Shown here: piece by piece, positions 1 to 9,222 of the stretch
Layout of the letters: each line of letters starts with the position of its first letter
How positions within the stretch are numbered: position 1 is the stretch's first letter
DNA from: Lentzea atacamensis
GTDB lineage: Bacteria; Actinomycetota; Actinomycetes; Mycobacteriales; Pseudonocardiaceae
DNA: 64,000 nucleotides
Reading direction: 5' to 3'
Assembly (NCBI RefSeq): GCF_003269295.1
Contig: NZ_QLTT01000008.1
Coordinates: forward strand, 186,001 to 250,000
Made by a program: the position numbers and the translations under genes
Notes under the pieces: model-generated
Seen by the model: the letters and a program-made list of their open reading frames with translations, nothing else
What the model was told of the DNA's origin: nothing
The model's database searches: none

Positions 1-228
1 GCTCGCCCTGGCCGGGCTGATCCACACGTCGGCGAGCGCCCGCCCGTCCAGAGCCCAGCCGAAGTGCCATTCGGCGTCGGTGGTCTGGACGGTCCCGTCC
101 TCGCCGAAGTTCTGCACGACCAGGGACCAGCTGCCGATCAACGGCTCGAACACGTTCAGGTGCCCGGCGAGTTCGGGGCGAGGCGCGGCGGCCGTGAAAA
201 CGCTCGCCAGCTGCGCGGAGACGTCCAT
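1..228 (-). CDS. Hypothetical calycin/DUF1579-like protein (3' part cut off)
   Basis: This is the first 76 codons of a minus-strand gene whose 3' part lies off the left edge. It starts at an ATG at 228 and has no stop in the window. The motifs FEPLIGSWSLVV and EWHFGWALDGRALADVWI match actinobacterial lipocalin/DUF1579-like hypothetical proteins, in which a short strand-rich domain opens with a G-x-W motif. No function can be given. It is divergent from the epimerase-like gene at 286, with a 57-base gap. Codon use is normal for the window. Confidence 0.6.
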   Translation of the reverse strand, partial: MDVSAQLASVFTAAAPRPELAGHLNVFEPLIGSWSLVVQNFGEDGTVQTTDAEWHFGWALDGRALADVWISPARAS

Positions 229-273
229 GCCGCCAGGATGCCTCACCGCCGGGGGTGCGGGTGCCCGAACAGC

Positions 274-279
274 TAGATT
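274..279 (+). promoter_or_regulatory. Candidate leaderless -10 box TAGATT
   Basis: TAGATT lies six bases before the GTG start at 286 and there is no Shine-Dalgarno sequence. This is the usual layout of leaderless actinobacterial transcripts. It is inferred from spacing only. Confidence 0.35.
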
Positions 280-285
280 GGCGGC

Positions 286-924
286 GTGAAGATCGTGGTG
301 TTCGGCGCGTCCGGCATGGTGGGTCGAGGTGCGCTGCGCGAGTGCCTGCTCGACCCCGACGTCGACTCGGTGGTCACCGTGGGGCGTGCCCCGATGGACG
401 TGACGGACGCCAGGCACCGGCACGTCGTGCACGCCGATTTCCGTGACCTGTCACCGGTTGCCGATGAACTGGCCGGCGCCAACGCGTGCTTCTACTGCAT
501 GGGCGTGACATCAGCGGGTCTGACCGAGGCCGAGTACCTGCCCGTGACGCACGACTACGCGCTTGAGGCCGCACGTGTCGTCGGTGGCACGTATGTGTAC
601 GTGTCGGGCGAGGGTGCGAACGCCGAGAGCAAGACGATGTGGGCGCGGGTGAAGGGCCGGACCGAGAACGAGCTGCTGGCGCTGGACCGGCCGGTGTTCG
701 TCGTGCGGCCCGGATTCATCCAGCCGCGGCACGGGATCACCTCGCGCACCCGGATCTACCGCTACCTCTATTCGTGGTCGTCGTGGCTGTTCCCGTTGCT
801 GCGGCGGGTGGCGCCCGCGTACGTCACGAGCACCGAGAACCTCGGCCGTGCCATGGTGGCGCTGGCCAAGGGTGCTCAGGCTCCGAAGTTGCTGCGCAGC
901 GACGAGATCAACCGGCTGGCTTGA
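286..924 (+). CDS. NAD(P)-binding epimerase/NmrA-like protein
   Basis: This is a 212-residue Rossmann-fold protein opening with the dinucleotide-binding motif GASGMVGRG at residues 8-16. A YVSGEGAN segment follows the central strands. It resembles small atypical short-chain dehydrogenase/NAD-dependent epimerase relatives that use NAD(P) but whose substrate is usually unknown. No clear Y-x3-K catalytic pair is evident, so a binding or sensing role is possible. The start is GTG. Its 3' end overlaps the convergent isochorismatase-like gene by 17 bases. Confidence 0.8.
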   Translation: MKIVVFGASGMVGRGALRECLLDPDVDSVVTVGRAPMDVTDARHRHVVHADFRDLSPVADELAGANACFYCMGVTSAGLTEAEYLPVTHDYALEAARVVGGTYVYVSGEGANAESKTMWARVKGRTENELLALDRPVFVVRPGFIQPRHGITSRTRIYRYLYSWSSWLFPLLRRVAPAYVTSTENLGRAMVALAKGAQAPKLLRSDEINRLA

Positions 925-1477
925 AGGCGTCCTCGGTCTTGACGACACCCGCCGCGCGGCCGGGCGCGGTGTGGTTCTCCCAGTAGAGGTTGGTGTGCGC
1001 GATGACCTTGTCCGGAGTGGGGGCGCCCCACTCGGACAGGTCCTCCGTGGTGTGCGCGTCGCTCACGAGCAGAGCGTCGTAGCCGCGGACGATCGCGCCG
1101 TGCAGGGTCGAGCGGATGCACTCGTCGGTCTGCGCGCCGGAGACCACGAGACTGCCGATTCCCTTGCCCGCCAGCACTTCCTCGAGGTCGGTGTCCTCGA
1201 AGGAGTCGGCGTACGTCTTGTGCACCACCGGTTCGCCCTCGGCGACCTCGAGCTCGGCCACGAACTGCCAGCCGTCGGAGTTCTTCGGCATGTGCTCGGC
1301 GTTGCTGTGCTGCACCCACACGACGTCGACACCGGCCGCACGGGCCTTGTCGACGAGCGTGGCGACGTTGGCCACGACCTCGTCGCGGTTGTGCGCGTGG
1401 TTCACCACGCCGTTCTGCACGTCGATCACGAGCAACGCGGTGTTGGGGCGGTTCGCCAGAGTCGTCACGCGGGTCAC
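908..1477 (-). CDS. Isochorismatase-family cysteine hydrolase
   Basis: This protein of about 189 residues opens with the family motif NTALLVIDVQNGVV (catalytic Asp) and carries the nucleophile-loop motif VVSGAQTDECIRST with the expected Cys. The family hydrolyses isochorismate, nicotinamide or related amide/vinyl-ether substrates; the substrate here is unknown. GTG codons at 1477 and 1468 are both possible starts, and a TTG at 1498 is less likely. It lies 24 bases downstream of the AraC-type regulator and is probably the last gene of a three-gene minus-strand operon. Its 3' end overlaps the 286-924 gene. Confidence 0.85.
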   Translation of the reverse strand: MTRVTTLANRPNTALLVIDVQNGVVNHAHNRDEVVANVATLVDKARAAGVDVVWVQHSNAEHMPKNSDGWQFVAELEVAEGEPVVHKTYADSFEDTDLEEVLAGKGIGSLVVSGAQTDECIRSTLHGAIVRGYDALLVSDAHTTEDLSEWGAPTPDKVIAHTNLYWENHTAPGRAAGVVKTEDAFKPAG

Positions 1478-1501
1478 ACTATGCCTCGGGTCTGACAATT
1501 T

Positions 1502-2404
1502 TCAGCGGGAACGCAGGCGGCGCAACATGCGGGCGTCCTCGAAGCCGACGTTGCGCGCGGCGGTCTCGACCGTGGCACCCTGCCCGATGAGGTGCTCGGC
1601 CCGTTCGACGCGCAACGCCTGCTGGTACCGCAACGGCGTCATGCCCGTCGCCTTGCCGAACAACCGCGTGACGGTCCGTTCGCTGCATCCGGCGACAGTG
1701 GCCAGTTCGGTGAGCGAAAGCCGGTCGGTGAGGCGTGACTCGATGACGTCCTGAATGCGGTGCACGGTTTCGTTGACGTGCGAACGGTGCCGCAGCAGCA
1801 CACTGGCCTGCTGGTCGTCACCGTTCCTGCGCGCGTAGACGACCATGGTGCGTGCGATGGCGGCGGCAACCGCTGGCCCGTGCCGGGTGGCGACCAGGTT
1901 CAGCGCGAGGTCGATGCCGCTCGCGATGCCCGCCGACGTGACGATCCGATCGTCCTCCACGAACAGCACGTCCCTGACGACCCGTGCGTGCGGATAGCGC
2001 CGTTCGAGCTCGTCCTGCAGTTCGTGGTGCGTGGTGCAACGCCGGCCGTCGAGCAGACCGGCGCGGCCCAGCACATCCGCACCGGCGCACACACTCGCGA
2101 CCGTGCCTCCGTCCGCGTGGTGCGCGCGCAACCACGCCAACGCCCGGCCGCTCAACGGTCCGGTCCCGGCGATCTTCGGCGAGCGCCATCCCGGCACGAA
2201 CACGAGGTCGTGCACGTCGAGCGAGGGCAGCTCGGTCGCCGCGCCCAGCGGCACACCCTGATGGCTGGGCACGGACTCCGAGTCGCCCACGTACTCCAGC
2301 GCGTACCCGCCCACGAGGTCGGCCGCGCTGGAGAACACCTGCGCCGGCCCCGCGAGGTCGAGCAGGTGCACTCCCGGTACGAGCAGGAAAACGACTCTGG
2401 TCAC
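1502..2404 (-). CDS. GlxA-type AraC-family regulator with DJ-1/PfpI domain
   Basis: This is a 300-residue transcription factor. Residues 1-170 form a DJ-1/PfpI glutamine-amidotransferase-like domain with the elbow VASVCAGADVLGRAGLL. The C-terminal ~100 residues are a double helix-turn-helix AraC domain (LSLTELATVAGCSERTVTRLF, then YQQALRVERAEHLI). Such proteins usually activate neighbouring catabolic genes. The GTG start at 2404 overlaps the stop of the upstream isochorismatase gene in a GTGA, which implies translational coupling. The frame stays open upstream, but that extension is low-complexity antisense and was not used. The tail after GFEDARMLRRLRSR is short for the family. Confidence 0.88.
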   Translation of the reverse strand: MTRVVFLLVPGVHLLDLAGPAQVFSSAADLVGGYALEYVGDSESVPSHQGVPLGAATELPSLDVHDLVFVPGWRSPKIAGTGPLSGRALAWLRAHHADGGTVASVCAGADVLGRAGLLDGRRCTTHHELQDELERRYPHARVVRDVLFVEDDRIVTSAGIASGIDLALNLVATRHGPAVAAAIARTMVVYARRNGDDQQASVLLRHRSHVNETVHRIQDVIESRLTDRLSLTELATVAGCSERTVTRLFGKATGMTPLRYQQALRVERAEHLIGQGATVETAARNVGFEDARMLRRLRSR

Positions 2405-2949
2405 GATCCGGTCAGCGTAGCGACATCCGAGATCCGCGCGAACCGACCGGCCAGCACGTACTCGGTCCGCTCGATGATCTCCTCGACCCCGAGCACCTTC
2501 CCGGTCCGCCAGTGCTCCATCGGCATGGTCGCGGTCGCGTCGGTCACGAACGTCATGTCGAACCCGAGGTCCGACCCCACGCGCGTGGTCGTCTCGCAGC
2601 ACTGCTCGGTCCGGATGCCGCTGATCAGCAGCTCCCGCACGCCTCGCATGGTGAGCGTCTGCTGCAGGTTCGTCGTGGTGAACGCGTTGTGCGCGGTCTT
2701 GGTCAGGACCGGCTCGTCGTCCAGCGGCTTGAGCCCGTCGATGAGGCGCACGTGGCCCAGCGCGGGGTCGAACACGCCGCCGGTGCCGGGCTCGGAGTGC
2801 AACACCCACACCACCAGATCACCGGCGTCCCTGGTCATGTCGACCAGCTGGTTCACCTTGCCCACGACGTCCGGGTCGGACACCTCCGCCCAGTTGGCGC
2901 GCCGGCGGAACGACTCCTGCACGTCGATGACGATCAATGCTCGCTTCAT
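2401..2949 (-). CDS. Isochorismatase-family cysteine hydrolase
   Basis: This 182-residue protein begins MKRALIVIDVQESF, with the catalytic Asp in VIDVQ, and carries RTEQCCETT, where the first Cys fits the nucleophile position. It is a second member of the family, clearly diverged from the one at 908-1477. It is first in the operon isochorismatase, AraC/GlxA regulator, isochorismatase. Hydrolysis of an amide or N-carbamoyl substrate is plausible; the exact substrate cannot be read from sequence. Confidence 0.88.
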   Translation of the reverse strand: MKRALIVIDVQESFRRRANWAEVSDPDVVGKVNQLVDMTRDAGDLVVWVLHSEPGTGGVFDPALGHVRLIDGLKPLDDEPVLTKTAHNAFTTTNLQQTLTMRGVRELLISGIRTEQCCETTTRVGSDLGFDMTFVTDATATMPMEHWRTGKVLGVEEIIERTEYVLAGRFARISDVATLTGS

Positions 2950-3039
2950 GGCACCAAGCCTCGCCGTCGCCCGGCTGCCGAGACAGGCACGACCCGGCCG
3001 AGGAGCGGACGGATCCGGTCACCATGCGAAGATCACGAC

Positions 3040-3945
3040 GTGGACTTACGCGCGCTGGCGGGTGATCCCGCGGACCCGGACCTGGGCGCTCAGGTGACGG
3101 TGTCGGTGGGGGAGGGCCTCTCCGGGGACGCCGTGCCGTTCGTGCGCGTCACGAAGGGCGAGGTACGCAGGATCCTCGTGGGACAGGCGCGCACGGACGG
3201 CGCCCGAATCGACGTGCTGGTCAGGGCGGCCTGGCGGGAGAACGGCGGCTGGCACCGCGAGCCGTGGCCCGGTGACGGCGTGGCCGAGCTGCTGCGGCAC
3301 CCCGCCCACCTGATCCCCGACGGCGACGACAGGCCCGGCGTCATCTCGAAAGCCATCGCCGAGGGGTCGCGGAACACGGTCGCGGAGCTGCGGGGGCTGC
3401 GGTACGAGATGGAACGGCAGGTCGCCGACTTGCTGGCGCAGCGCAGGAACACCGCGCTGCGGATGGTGATGGCCCAGCTCGTCGAGCTCTCGATCGCGGT
3501 CAGCCGCGCCCGTGACCAGGCCCGTGACACGCTCCGCGAGGTCAGGAACCCCGGCGTGAGAAGGCACTGCGAGGCCATGGACGTCGAGCTCGGCGACGAG
3601 GTCACGCGGCTGCAGTCGTTGCTGAGCAGCGTGTCGACGTTCGCCGTCGCGCAGGAAGGCGAGTCGCAGCAACGGTTCAACATGCTCGCCGCCGCGGCCG
3701 CCGCCGGACTCGGTCTGCCCGCGCTGATCCTGTCGCTGTACGGCGCGGACGACTACCTGCCGTTCACGTGGGACAAGGCGTGGCGGGCGCTGGTGCCGAT
3801 CGCGATCGCCCTGTCGGTCGCGGGCGGGGTCATCCTGCACCGGATGCCCGGCCGCACCACCGCCAAGCAGTACCTGGCGGCGCTGGGACTCATTTCGGGA
3901 CTGATCAGCATGCTGCTGGTCGCGGGTTTCCTCGCACCGCGCTAG
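3040..3945 (+). CDS. CorA-like membrane protein without a GMN motif
   Basis: This 301-residue protein has a soluble N-terminal half, a long helical stretch at about residues 110-215 (ELRGLRYEMERQVADLL, VAQLVELSIAVSRARDQ-like heptads), and three hydrophobic segments near the C-terminus (around LGLPALILSLYGA, LVPIAIALSVAGGVIL and ISGLISMLLVAGFLA). Coiled coil followed by C-terminal membrane helices recalls CorA-type divalent cation channels. However, the GMN selectivity motif after the first helix is replaced by YGAD, so transport of magnesium is not supported. The start is the GTG at 3040. It overlaps the convergent DUF2203 gene by four bases. Confidence 0.7.
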   Translation: MDLRALAGDPADPDLGAQVTVSVGEGLSGDAVPFVRVTKGEVRRILVGQARTDGARIDVLVRAAWRENGGWHREPWPGDGVAELLRHPAHLIPDGDDRPGVISKAIAEGSRNTVAELRGLRYEMERQVADLLAQRRNTALRMVMAQLVELSIAVSRARDQARDTLREVRNPGVRRHCEAMDVELGDEVTRLQSLLSSVSTFAVAQEGESQQRFNMLAAAAAAGLGLPALILSLYGADDYLPFTWDKAWRALVPIAIALSVAGGVILHRMPGRTTAKQYLAALGLISGLISMLLVAGFLAPR

Positions 3946-4283
3946 AGAGGGCGGCGGCCCGCGAACCCCACGTCGGCGCGGTGGTACCAGTCCAGCGTCC
4001 GGTCACCCTCCAGCCAGCACAACAGGACCGGCACGCCGTCCAGCTCGGACGGGAAGTCGACCAGCAGCGGGGCGAAGCCCTTCAGCTCGGCCCCGGTCTG
4101 CTGGACGGACTCCAGCAGCTCGTCGAGCCGTGCCTGCGCGGCCTTGAACTCCGGCAGCCCGCCCAACGACGACGAGCCGACGGCCAGTTCGGCGGCGTCG
4201 GCGCGCAAACGCACGATTTCGTCCAGCACCGGCAGCAACCGGGCGAGCTCGGCTCGGGCCTCGTCGAGGGTGAACAGTCCCAC
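3942..4283 (-). CDS. DUF2203 family protein
   Basis: This 113-residue protein begins VGLFTLDEARAELARLLPVL and ends LLCWLEGDRTLDWYHRADVG followed by FAGRRPL, the diagnostic ends of DUF2203. It is a small helical protein of unknown role found widely in bacteria. In between are GAELKGFAPLLVDFPSELDG, also typical. The GTG start at 4283 is the one that gives the family-length protein. It is divergent from the aldo/keto reductase gene, 27 bases away. Confidence 0.85.
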   Translation of the reverse strand: MGLFTLDEARAELARLLPVLDEIVRLRADAAELAVGSSSLGGLPEFKAAQARLDELLESVQQTGAELKGFAPLLVDFPSELDGVPVLLCWLEGDRTLDWYHRADVGFAGRRPL

Positions 4284-4310
4284 GACGTCAAGGCTGGCAC
4301 AGTGGGGCGG

Positions 4311-5183
4311 GTGACGTGGCGACTGGGTGACCTGACCGTGAACCGGGTCGGTTTCGGCGCGATGCGCCTGCCGCAGCAGGGAGGCGCGTTCGACCCCAGC
4401 GCGAAACCCCGGGACCGGGCGCAGGCGATCGATGTGCTCCGCACGGCGGTCGAGCTGGGCGTCAACCACATCGACACGGCCGCCTACTACTTCTCCACCA
4501 CGAGGTCGGCCAACGAGCTGATCAACAGCGCGTTGTCGCCGTACCCGGACGACCTGGTGATCACCACCAAGGTCGGGCCGAGCAGAACGCCGCAGGGGGA
4601 GTGGCTGCCGCTCGCCACGCCGGACCAGCTGCGCGGCCAGGTCGAGGAGAACCTGCGTCAGCTGGGCAGGGACCACCTCGACGTCGTGAACCTGCGGGTG
4701 AGCGGGCTCGACGACATCAGCCGGCACTTCGAGCGGCTCGCGGCGCTGCGCCAGGAGGGGCTGATCCGGCACCTCGGGCTGTCGAACGTCCGGCCGCACC
4801 ACCTGGACCAGGCGCAGAAGATCGCGCCCGTGGTGTGCGTGCAGAACTCGTACGGGCTCGGCCACCACCCGGAACAGGACGACTTCCTGGGCGTCTGCGG
4901 GGACAGAGGTATCGCGTTCGTGCCGTTCTTCGCGCTCGCGGGCGCGAACAAGGAGGCCGGGACGTCGGCGGAGGACGACGACGTCACGGAGATCGCGCGC
5001 GCCCACGGCGTCTCGCCAGCGCAGGTCCGTCTCGCCTGGACGCTCGCGCGCGGACCGCACGTGCTCGTCATCCCCGGTACAGGCGATCCGGAGCACCTGC
5101 GGCAGAACGTCGAGGCGGGCGAACTGAGCCTGACCCCCGAGGAGCTCACCCGCCTCGACGCCCTTCACCTCAACGGGAGCTGA
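4311..5183 (+). CDS. Aldo/keto reductase
   Basis: This 290-residue NADPH-dependent (beta/alpha)8 oxidoreductase shows the AKR landmarks. These include RVGFGAMRLPQQGG near the N-terminus, HIDTAAYY with the catalytic Asp and Tyr, VITTKVG with the Lys, and IRHLGLSNV. The C-terminal cofactor-binding part VLVIPGTGDPEHLRQNV is also present. It resembles YajO/Tas-like actinobacterial members that reduce small aldehydes; the substrate is unknown. The GTG start at 4311 precedes VTWRLGDLTVNRVG. Its 3' end overlaps the ABC permease gene by 14 bases on the opposite strand. Confidence 0.88.
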   Translation: MTWRLGDLTVNRVGFGAMRLPQQGGAFDPSAKPRDRAQAIDVLRTAVELGVNHIDTAAYYFSTTRSANELINSALSPYPDDLVITTKVGPSRTPQGEWLPLATPDQLRGQVEENLRQLGRDHLDVVNLRVSGLDDISRHFERLAALRQEGLIRHLGLSNVRPHHLDQAQKIAPVVCVQNSYGLGHHPEQDDFLGVCGDRGIAFVPFFALAGANKEAGTSAEDDDVTEIARAHGVSPAQVRLAWTLARGPHVLVIPGTGDPEHLRQNVEAGELSLTPEELTRLDALHLNGS

Positions 5184-5913
5184 TCCGCCGGAACAACCAG
5201 GTGGCGAACGCGAAGGCCACCACCAGCAACCCGCCCGACCACGCCAGCGCGAGCCACCCCGCGTCCGCGCGCTGGCCGGCCAGCAACGCCCGCACCGTCT
5301 CGATGATCGGGGTGATCGGCTGGTGCTCGCTGACCACCCGCAGCACCGCGGGCATGGTCGTGGTCGGCACGAACGCGCTGCTCAGGTACGGCAGGAACAG
5401 CATGAAGAAGCCGAGCACGCTCGCCGACTCCACCGACCGCGCGATGACGCCGAAGCCCGCGGCGAGCCACGACAGCGCCAGCACGTACAGCAGCAGCAAA
5501 CCCATCGCGAGCACCCAGCCGAGCACGGTCGCCGTGGGCCGGAACCCCATCCCCACGGCGACCAGCACGACGATCGCCGTGGCGAGGGCGTTGCGCGCGA
5601 CCGACGCCGTCACGTGGCCGGTCAGCACGGCGAAGCTGCTGATCGGCATCGAACGGAACCGGTCGACGGCGCCCTTCTTCATGTCGTCGGCCACCGACAT
5701 GGCCGTGGACGTGGCGCCGTACCCGGTGCACAGCACGATGATTCCGGGCACCACGTAGTTCACATAGGACGTTCCCGTGGCGATCGCGCCGCCGAAGACG
5801 TAGACGAACAGCGCCATCATCATCACCGGGAGCAAGATCGACATGAGGAGCGTGTCGAGGTTGCGGCGGCTCAGCCGGACGCTGCGGCCGACCATCGTGA
5901 GCCTTCCGGTCAT
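5170..5913 (-). CDS. ABC-2 type exporter permease (DrrB-like)
   Basis: This 247-residue integral membrane protein has six predicted hydrophobic segments and the ABC-2 signature region FFMLFLPYLSSAFVPTTTMP near the fifth, typical of DrrB/NodJ-like permeases. It is translationally coupled (ATGA overlap, 5910-5913) to the ATPase gene just upstream. The pair probably pumps out a hydrophobic drug or antibiotic and is likely controlled by the divergent TetR gene at 6897. Confidence 0.9.
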   Translation of the reverse strand: MTGRLTMVGRSVRLSRRNLDTLLMSILLPVMMMALFVYVFGGAIATGTSYVNYVVPGIIVLCTGYGATSTAMSVADDMKKGAVDRFRSMPISSFAVLTGHVTASVARNALATAIVVLVAVGMGFRPTATVLGWVLAMGLLLLYVLALSWLAAGFGVIARSVESASVLGFFMLFLPYLSSAFVPTTTMPAVLRVVSEHQPITPIIETVRALLAGQRADAGWLALAWSGGLLVVAFAFATWLFRRISSR

Positions 5914-6818
5914 GCCGCCACCCTGGTCAGGCTGGTGAAGACGTCGTCGAGGGTCGGTCGGTGGGTGGACACGCGTTCCGTGCGCACGCCCGCGACCAGC
6001 AGGTCGTCCAGCACCCGGTGCAGGTGGGCCGCGCTGCCGTCGGACGGCACGCTGAGCCTTGACTCGGCCCGCACGCCACCGAGCAGGGCCTGCGCGCGCC
6101 CCGCGTCGAGCGCGGTGGCGAAGTCCAGGTCGAGGCGGGTGCCGCCGACCTGGTTCTTGAGCGCGTCGGCCGTGCCGTCCGCGACGACGTCGCCGCGGTG
6201 CAGCACCACGATCCGGTCCGCGAGCCGGTCTGCCTCCTCCAGGTACTGGGTCGTGAGGAAGATCGTCACGCCCTCGCGCACCAGCTCACCGATGGCGTCC
6301 CACATCGTCGTGCGGCTCATCGGGTCGAGCCCCGTCGTCGGCTCGTCCAGGAACAGCAGCCGGGGCCGGGAGACCAGGCTCATCGCGAGGTCCAGCCGCC
6401 GCCGCATGCCGCCGGAGTAGGTGCGGACCCTGCGGTCGGCGGCGCCCACCAGGTCGAACCGCTCCAGCAACTCCACCGCACGAGCACGGGCCGCCGCGCG
6501 GGAGAACCGGCGCAGCCGGGCGATCATCACCAGGTTCTCCCGGCCGGTCTGCTCGTCGTCCACGGCCGCGTACTGGCCGGTCAGGCTGATCACGCCGCGC
6601 ACCTTCCCCGGCTCGCGCACCACGTCGAACCCGGCGATGCGCGCCGTGCCGCCGTCCGGCCTGGTCAGCGTGTTGAGAATCCGGATCGTGGTCGTCTTGC
6701 CCGCACCGTTCGGCCCGAGCAACGCGAGCACCGATCCCTCCGCCACCTTCAGATCCAGGCCGGTGAGCACGGTGTTCTTGCCGTAGCTCTTCCTCAGCCC
6801 CGCTGTTTCGACGATCAC
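5910..6818 (-). CDS. ABC exporter ATPase (DrrA-like)
   Basis: This 302-residue nucleotide-binding subunit has Walker A GPNGAGKTTT, the signature TYSGGMRRRLDLAMSL, Walker B LLFLDEPTTGLDP and the H-loop region IFLTTQYLEEADRLADRI. The C-terminal extension of about 80 residues is typical of daunorubicin-resistance type DrrA proteins. It is the first gene of a two-gene operon with the permease. The promoter region is shared with the divergent TetR gene and contains two matching operator-like palindromes. Confidence 0.92.
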   Translation of the reverse strand: MIVETAGLRKSYGKNTVLTGLDLKVAEGSVLALLGPNGAGKTTTIRILNTLTRPDGGTARIAGFDVVREPGKVRGVISLTGQYAAVDDEQTGRENLVMIARLRRFSRAAARARAVELLERFDLVGAADRRVRTYSGGMRRRLDLAMSLVSRPRLLFLDEPTTGLDPMSRTTMWDAIGELVREGVTIFLTTQYLEEADRLADRIVVLHRGDVVADGTADALKNQVGGTRLDLDFATALDAGRAQALLGGVRAESRLSVPSDGSAAHLHRVLDDLLVAGVRTERVSTHRPTLDDVFTSLTRVAA

Positions 6819-6833
6819 TCGCCACCCCCTTTA

Positions 6834-6878
6834 TGCGTACCTCATACGCAAAACCTGAATTAGCGTATGACATACGCA
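6834..6878. promoter_or_regulatory. Twin palindromic operator TGCGTA-N5-TACGCA
   Basis: Two near-identical inverted repeats lie between the divergent drrA-like and tetR genes. One is TGCGTA-CCTCA-TACGCA (6834-6850) and the other AGCGTA-TGACA-TACGCA (6862-6878), with centres 28 bases apart. This is the expected form and place for a TetR-family operator. The binding protein is inferred to be the product of 6897-7583. Confidence 0.7.
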
Positions 6879-6896
6879 TCTGTTTGACTAGGGGGT

Positions 6897-7583
6897 ATGA
6901 AGAGGGGGCGCAAGCCGACCATCGACGCCGCCGACATCACGCGGGCTGCCATCGCGATCGCGGACGCCGAGGGTCTGGCCGCCGTGTCGATGGCACGGGT
7001 CGCGCAGGAGATGGGCAACGCGACGATGGCCCTCTACCGGCACGTGAAGAACAAGGACGAACTGCTCGCGCTGATGTGGGACGCGGCGATGGAGGAACCG
7101 CCGCCGCTGCCCGACGGCGAGTGGCGCGACAAGCTCGGGTTCTGGGCGAGAGCGGTGCTCACGGCCATCCGCAGGCGCCCGTGGTTCCTGCAGATCCCGG
7201 TCAGCGGCCCGCCGTCCGGACCGAAGAACCTCGCCTGGCTGGACAGCGCGCTCACCGCCCTCGAAGGCGTGCCGCTGGAGCCGGGGGAGAAGATCGGCGT
7301 CGTGATGGGCCTGTCGACCTTCGTGCAGGGCGAGGCGCGGCTGAGCTTCACGCTGTCCCAGGGGTTCGAGGAGGACCCGGCCCAGTTCAACCACCAGTAC
7401 GGGCAGAAGCTGCGCGAGGTCGTCGACCCCCGCAGAATGCCCGCGCTCGCCAAGGTCGTCGAGGCCGGCGTGTTCGACCTGGACGACGTGCTCGACGTCG
7501 AGGACCTCGGGGCGGACTTCGACTTCGGCCTGCACCTGTTCCTGGAAGGCGTCGCGGCCCACATCGACGGGAAGAGCACATGA
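6897..7583 (+). CDS. TetR/AcrR-family repressor
   Basis: This 228-residue regulator has an N-terminal helix-turn-helix at residues ~9-55 (ITRAAIAIADAEGLAAVSMA, then EMGNATMALYRHVKNKDELL), followed by a TetR_C-type ligand-binding domain containing RRRPWFLQIPVSGPPSG. It is divergent from the DrrAB-like exporter and probably represses it through the palindromes at 6834-6878, releasing on binding the exported drug. The stop overlaps the start of the MobA-like gene in an ATGA. Confidence 0.9.
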   Translation: MKRGRKPTIDAADITRAAIAIADAEGLAAVSMARVAQEMGNATMALYRHVKNKDELLALMWDAAMEEPPPLPDGEWRDKLGFWARAVLTAIRRRPWFLQIPVSGPPSGPKNLAWLDSALTALEGVPLEPGEKIGVVMGLSTFVQGEARLSFTLSQGFEEDPAQFNHQYGQKLREVVDPRRMPALAKVVEAGVFDLDDVLDVEDLGADFDFGLHLFLEGVAAHIDGKST

Positions 7584-8110
7584 CCTACGCGGCGATCATC
7601 CTCACCGGCGGCAAGGGCGAACGGCTCGGCGGCATCGACAAGGCCGCACTGTCCTATCGGGATGCGACGCTGCTCGACCACGTGCTGTCCGTTGTGGACG
7701 ATGCGAGTCAGATCATCGTGGTGGGACCGGAGAAAGACCTTCCCGGCGTCATCTGGGCGCGTGAGGACCCGCCCGGCGGTGGTCCGCTCGCCGGGCTCGC
7801 CGCGGGACTGCGTGAGGTCACCGCCGAACGGGTCGCGGTCCTCGCGGTCGACCAGCCCGGTCTCACCAGGAACACGATCGCCAGGCTGCGCGAAGCCGGC
7901 GGCAACGCTGTGCTCAAGGACGATCGCACGCAGTGGCTGATCGGCATGTGGAACACGGCCGAGCTGCGCGCAGCCCTACCTGAAGATCCACGCGATCTGC
8001 CGCTGCGCAAGACTCTGCAGCAGTTGAACCCGGTGGAGGTGTCCGCTTTGCCCGGTGAGGCGCGTGACGTCGACACACCGGCCGACCTGGACACCCTTCA
8101 CAGCGGTTGA
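7580..8110 (+). CDS. MobA-like molybdenum cofactor guanylyltransferase family protein
   Basis: This 176-residue nucleotidyltransferase has the GT-A opening motif ILTGGKGERLGGIDKAAL, with the G-G-x-G-x-R-L-G-G and K residues that bind NTP, and a later AVDQPGLTRNTI metal-binding Asp region. Family members attach GMP to molybdopterin or transfer nucleotides to related cofactors. It is coupled by an ATGA overlap to the TetR gene, though a functional link is not obvious. The ATG at 7580 is chosen because the motif starts a few residues in. Confidence 0.82.
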   Translation: MTYAAIILTGGKGERLGGIDKAALSYRDATLLDHVLSVVDDASQIIVVGPEKDLPGVIWAREDPPGGGPLAGLAAGLREVTAERVAVLAVDQPGLTRNTIARLREAGGNAVLKDDRTQWLIGMWNTAELRAALPEDPRDLPLRKTLQQLNPVEVSALPGEARDVDTPADLDTLHSG

Positions 8111-8172
8111 ACAGGCGAAGAGCAAGACTGTTCCACTATCGGTAAAACCCTGTTCCGCATGGAGGCCCGCAC

Positions 8173-9218
<1,046 letters not shown>

Positions 9219-9222
<4 letters not shown>

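Noticed and set aside
2405..2809. N-terminal extension of the AraC/GlxA regulator
   Set aside because: The extra ~135 residues are Arg/Ala-rich and lie over the upstream isochorismatase gene; the GTG at 2404 gives a normal domain start.
6884..6889. TTGACT as a -35 box for the TetR gene
   Set aside because: It is only about eight bases before the start codon, leaving no room for a -10 box.
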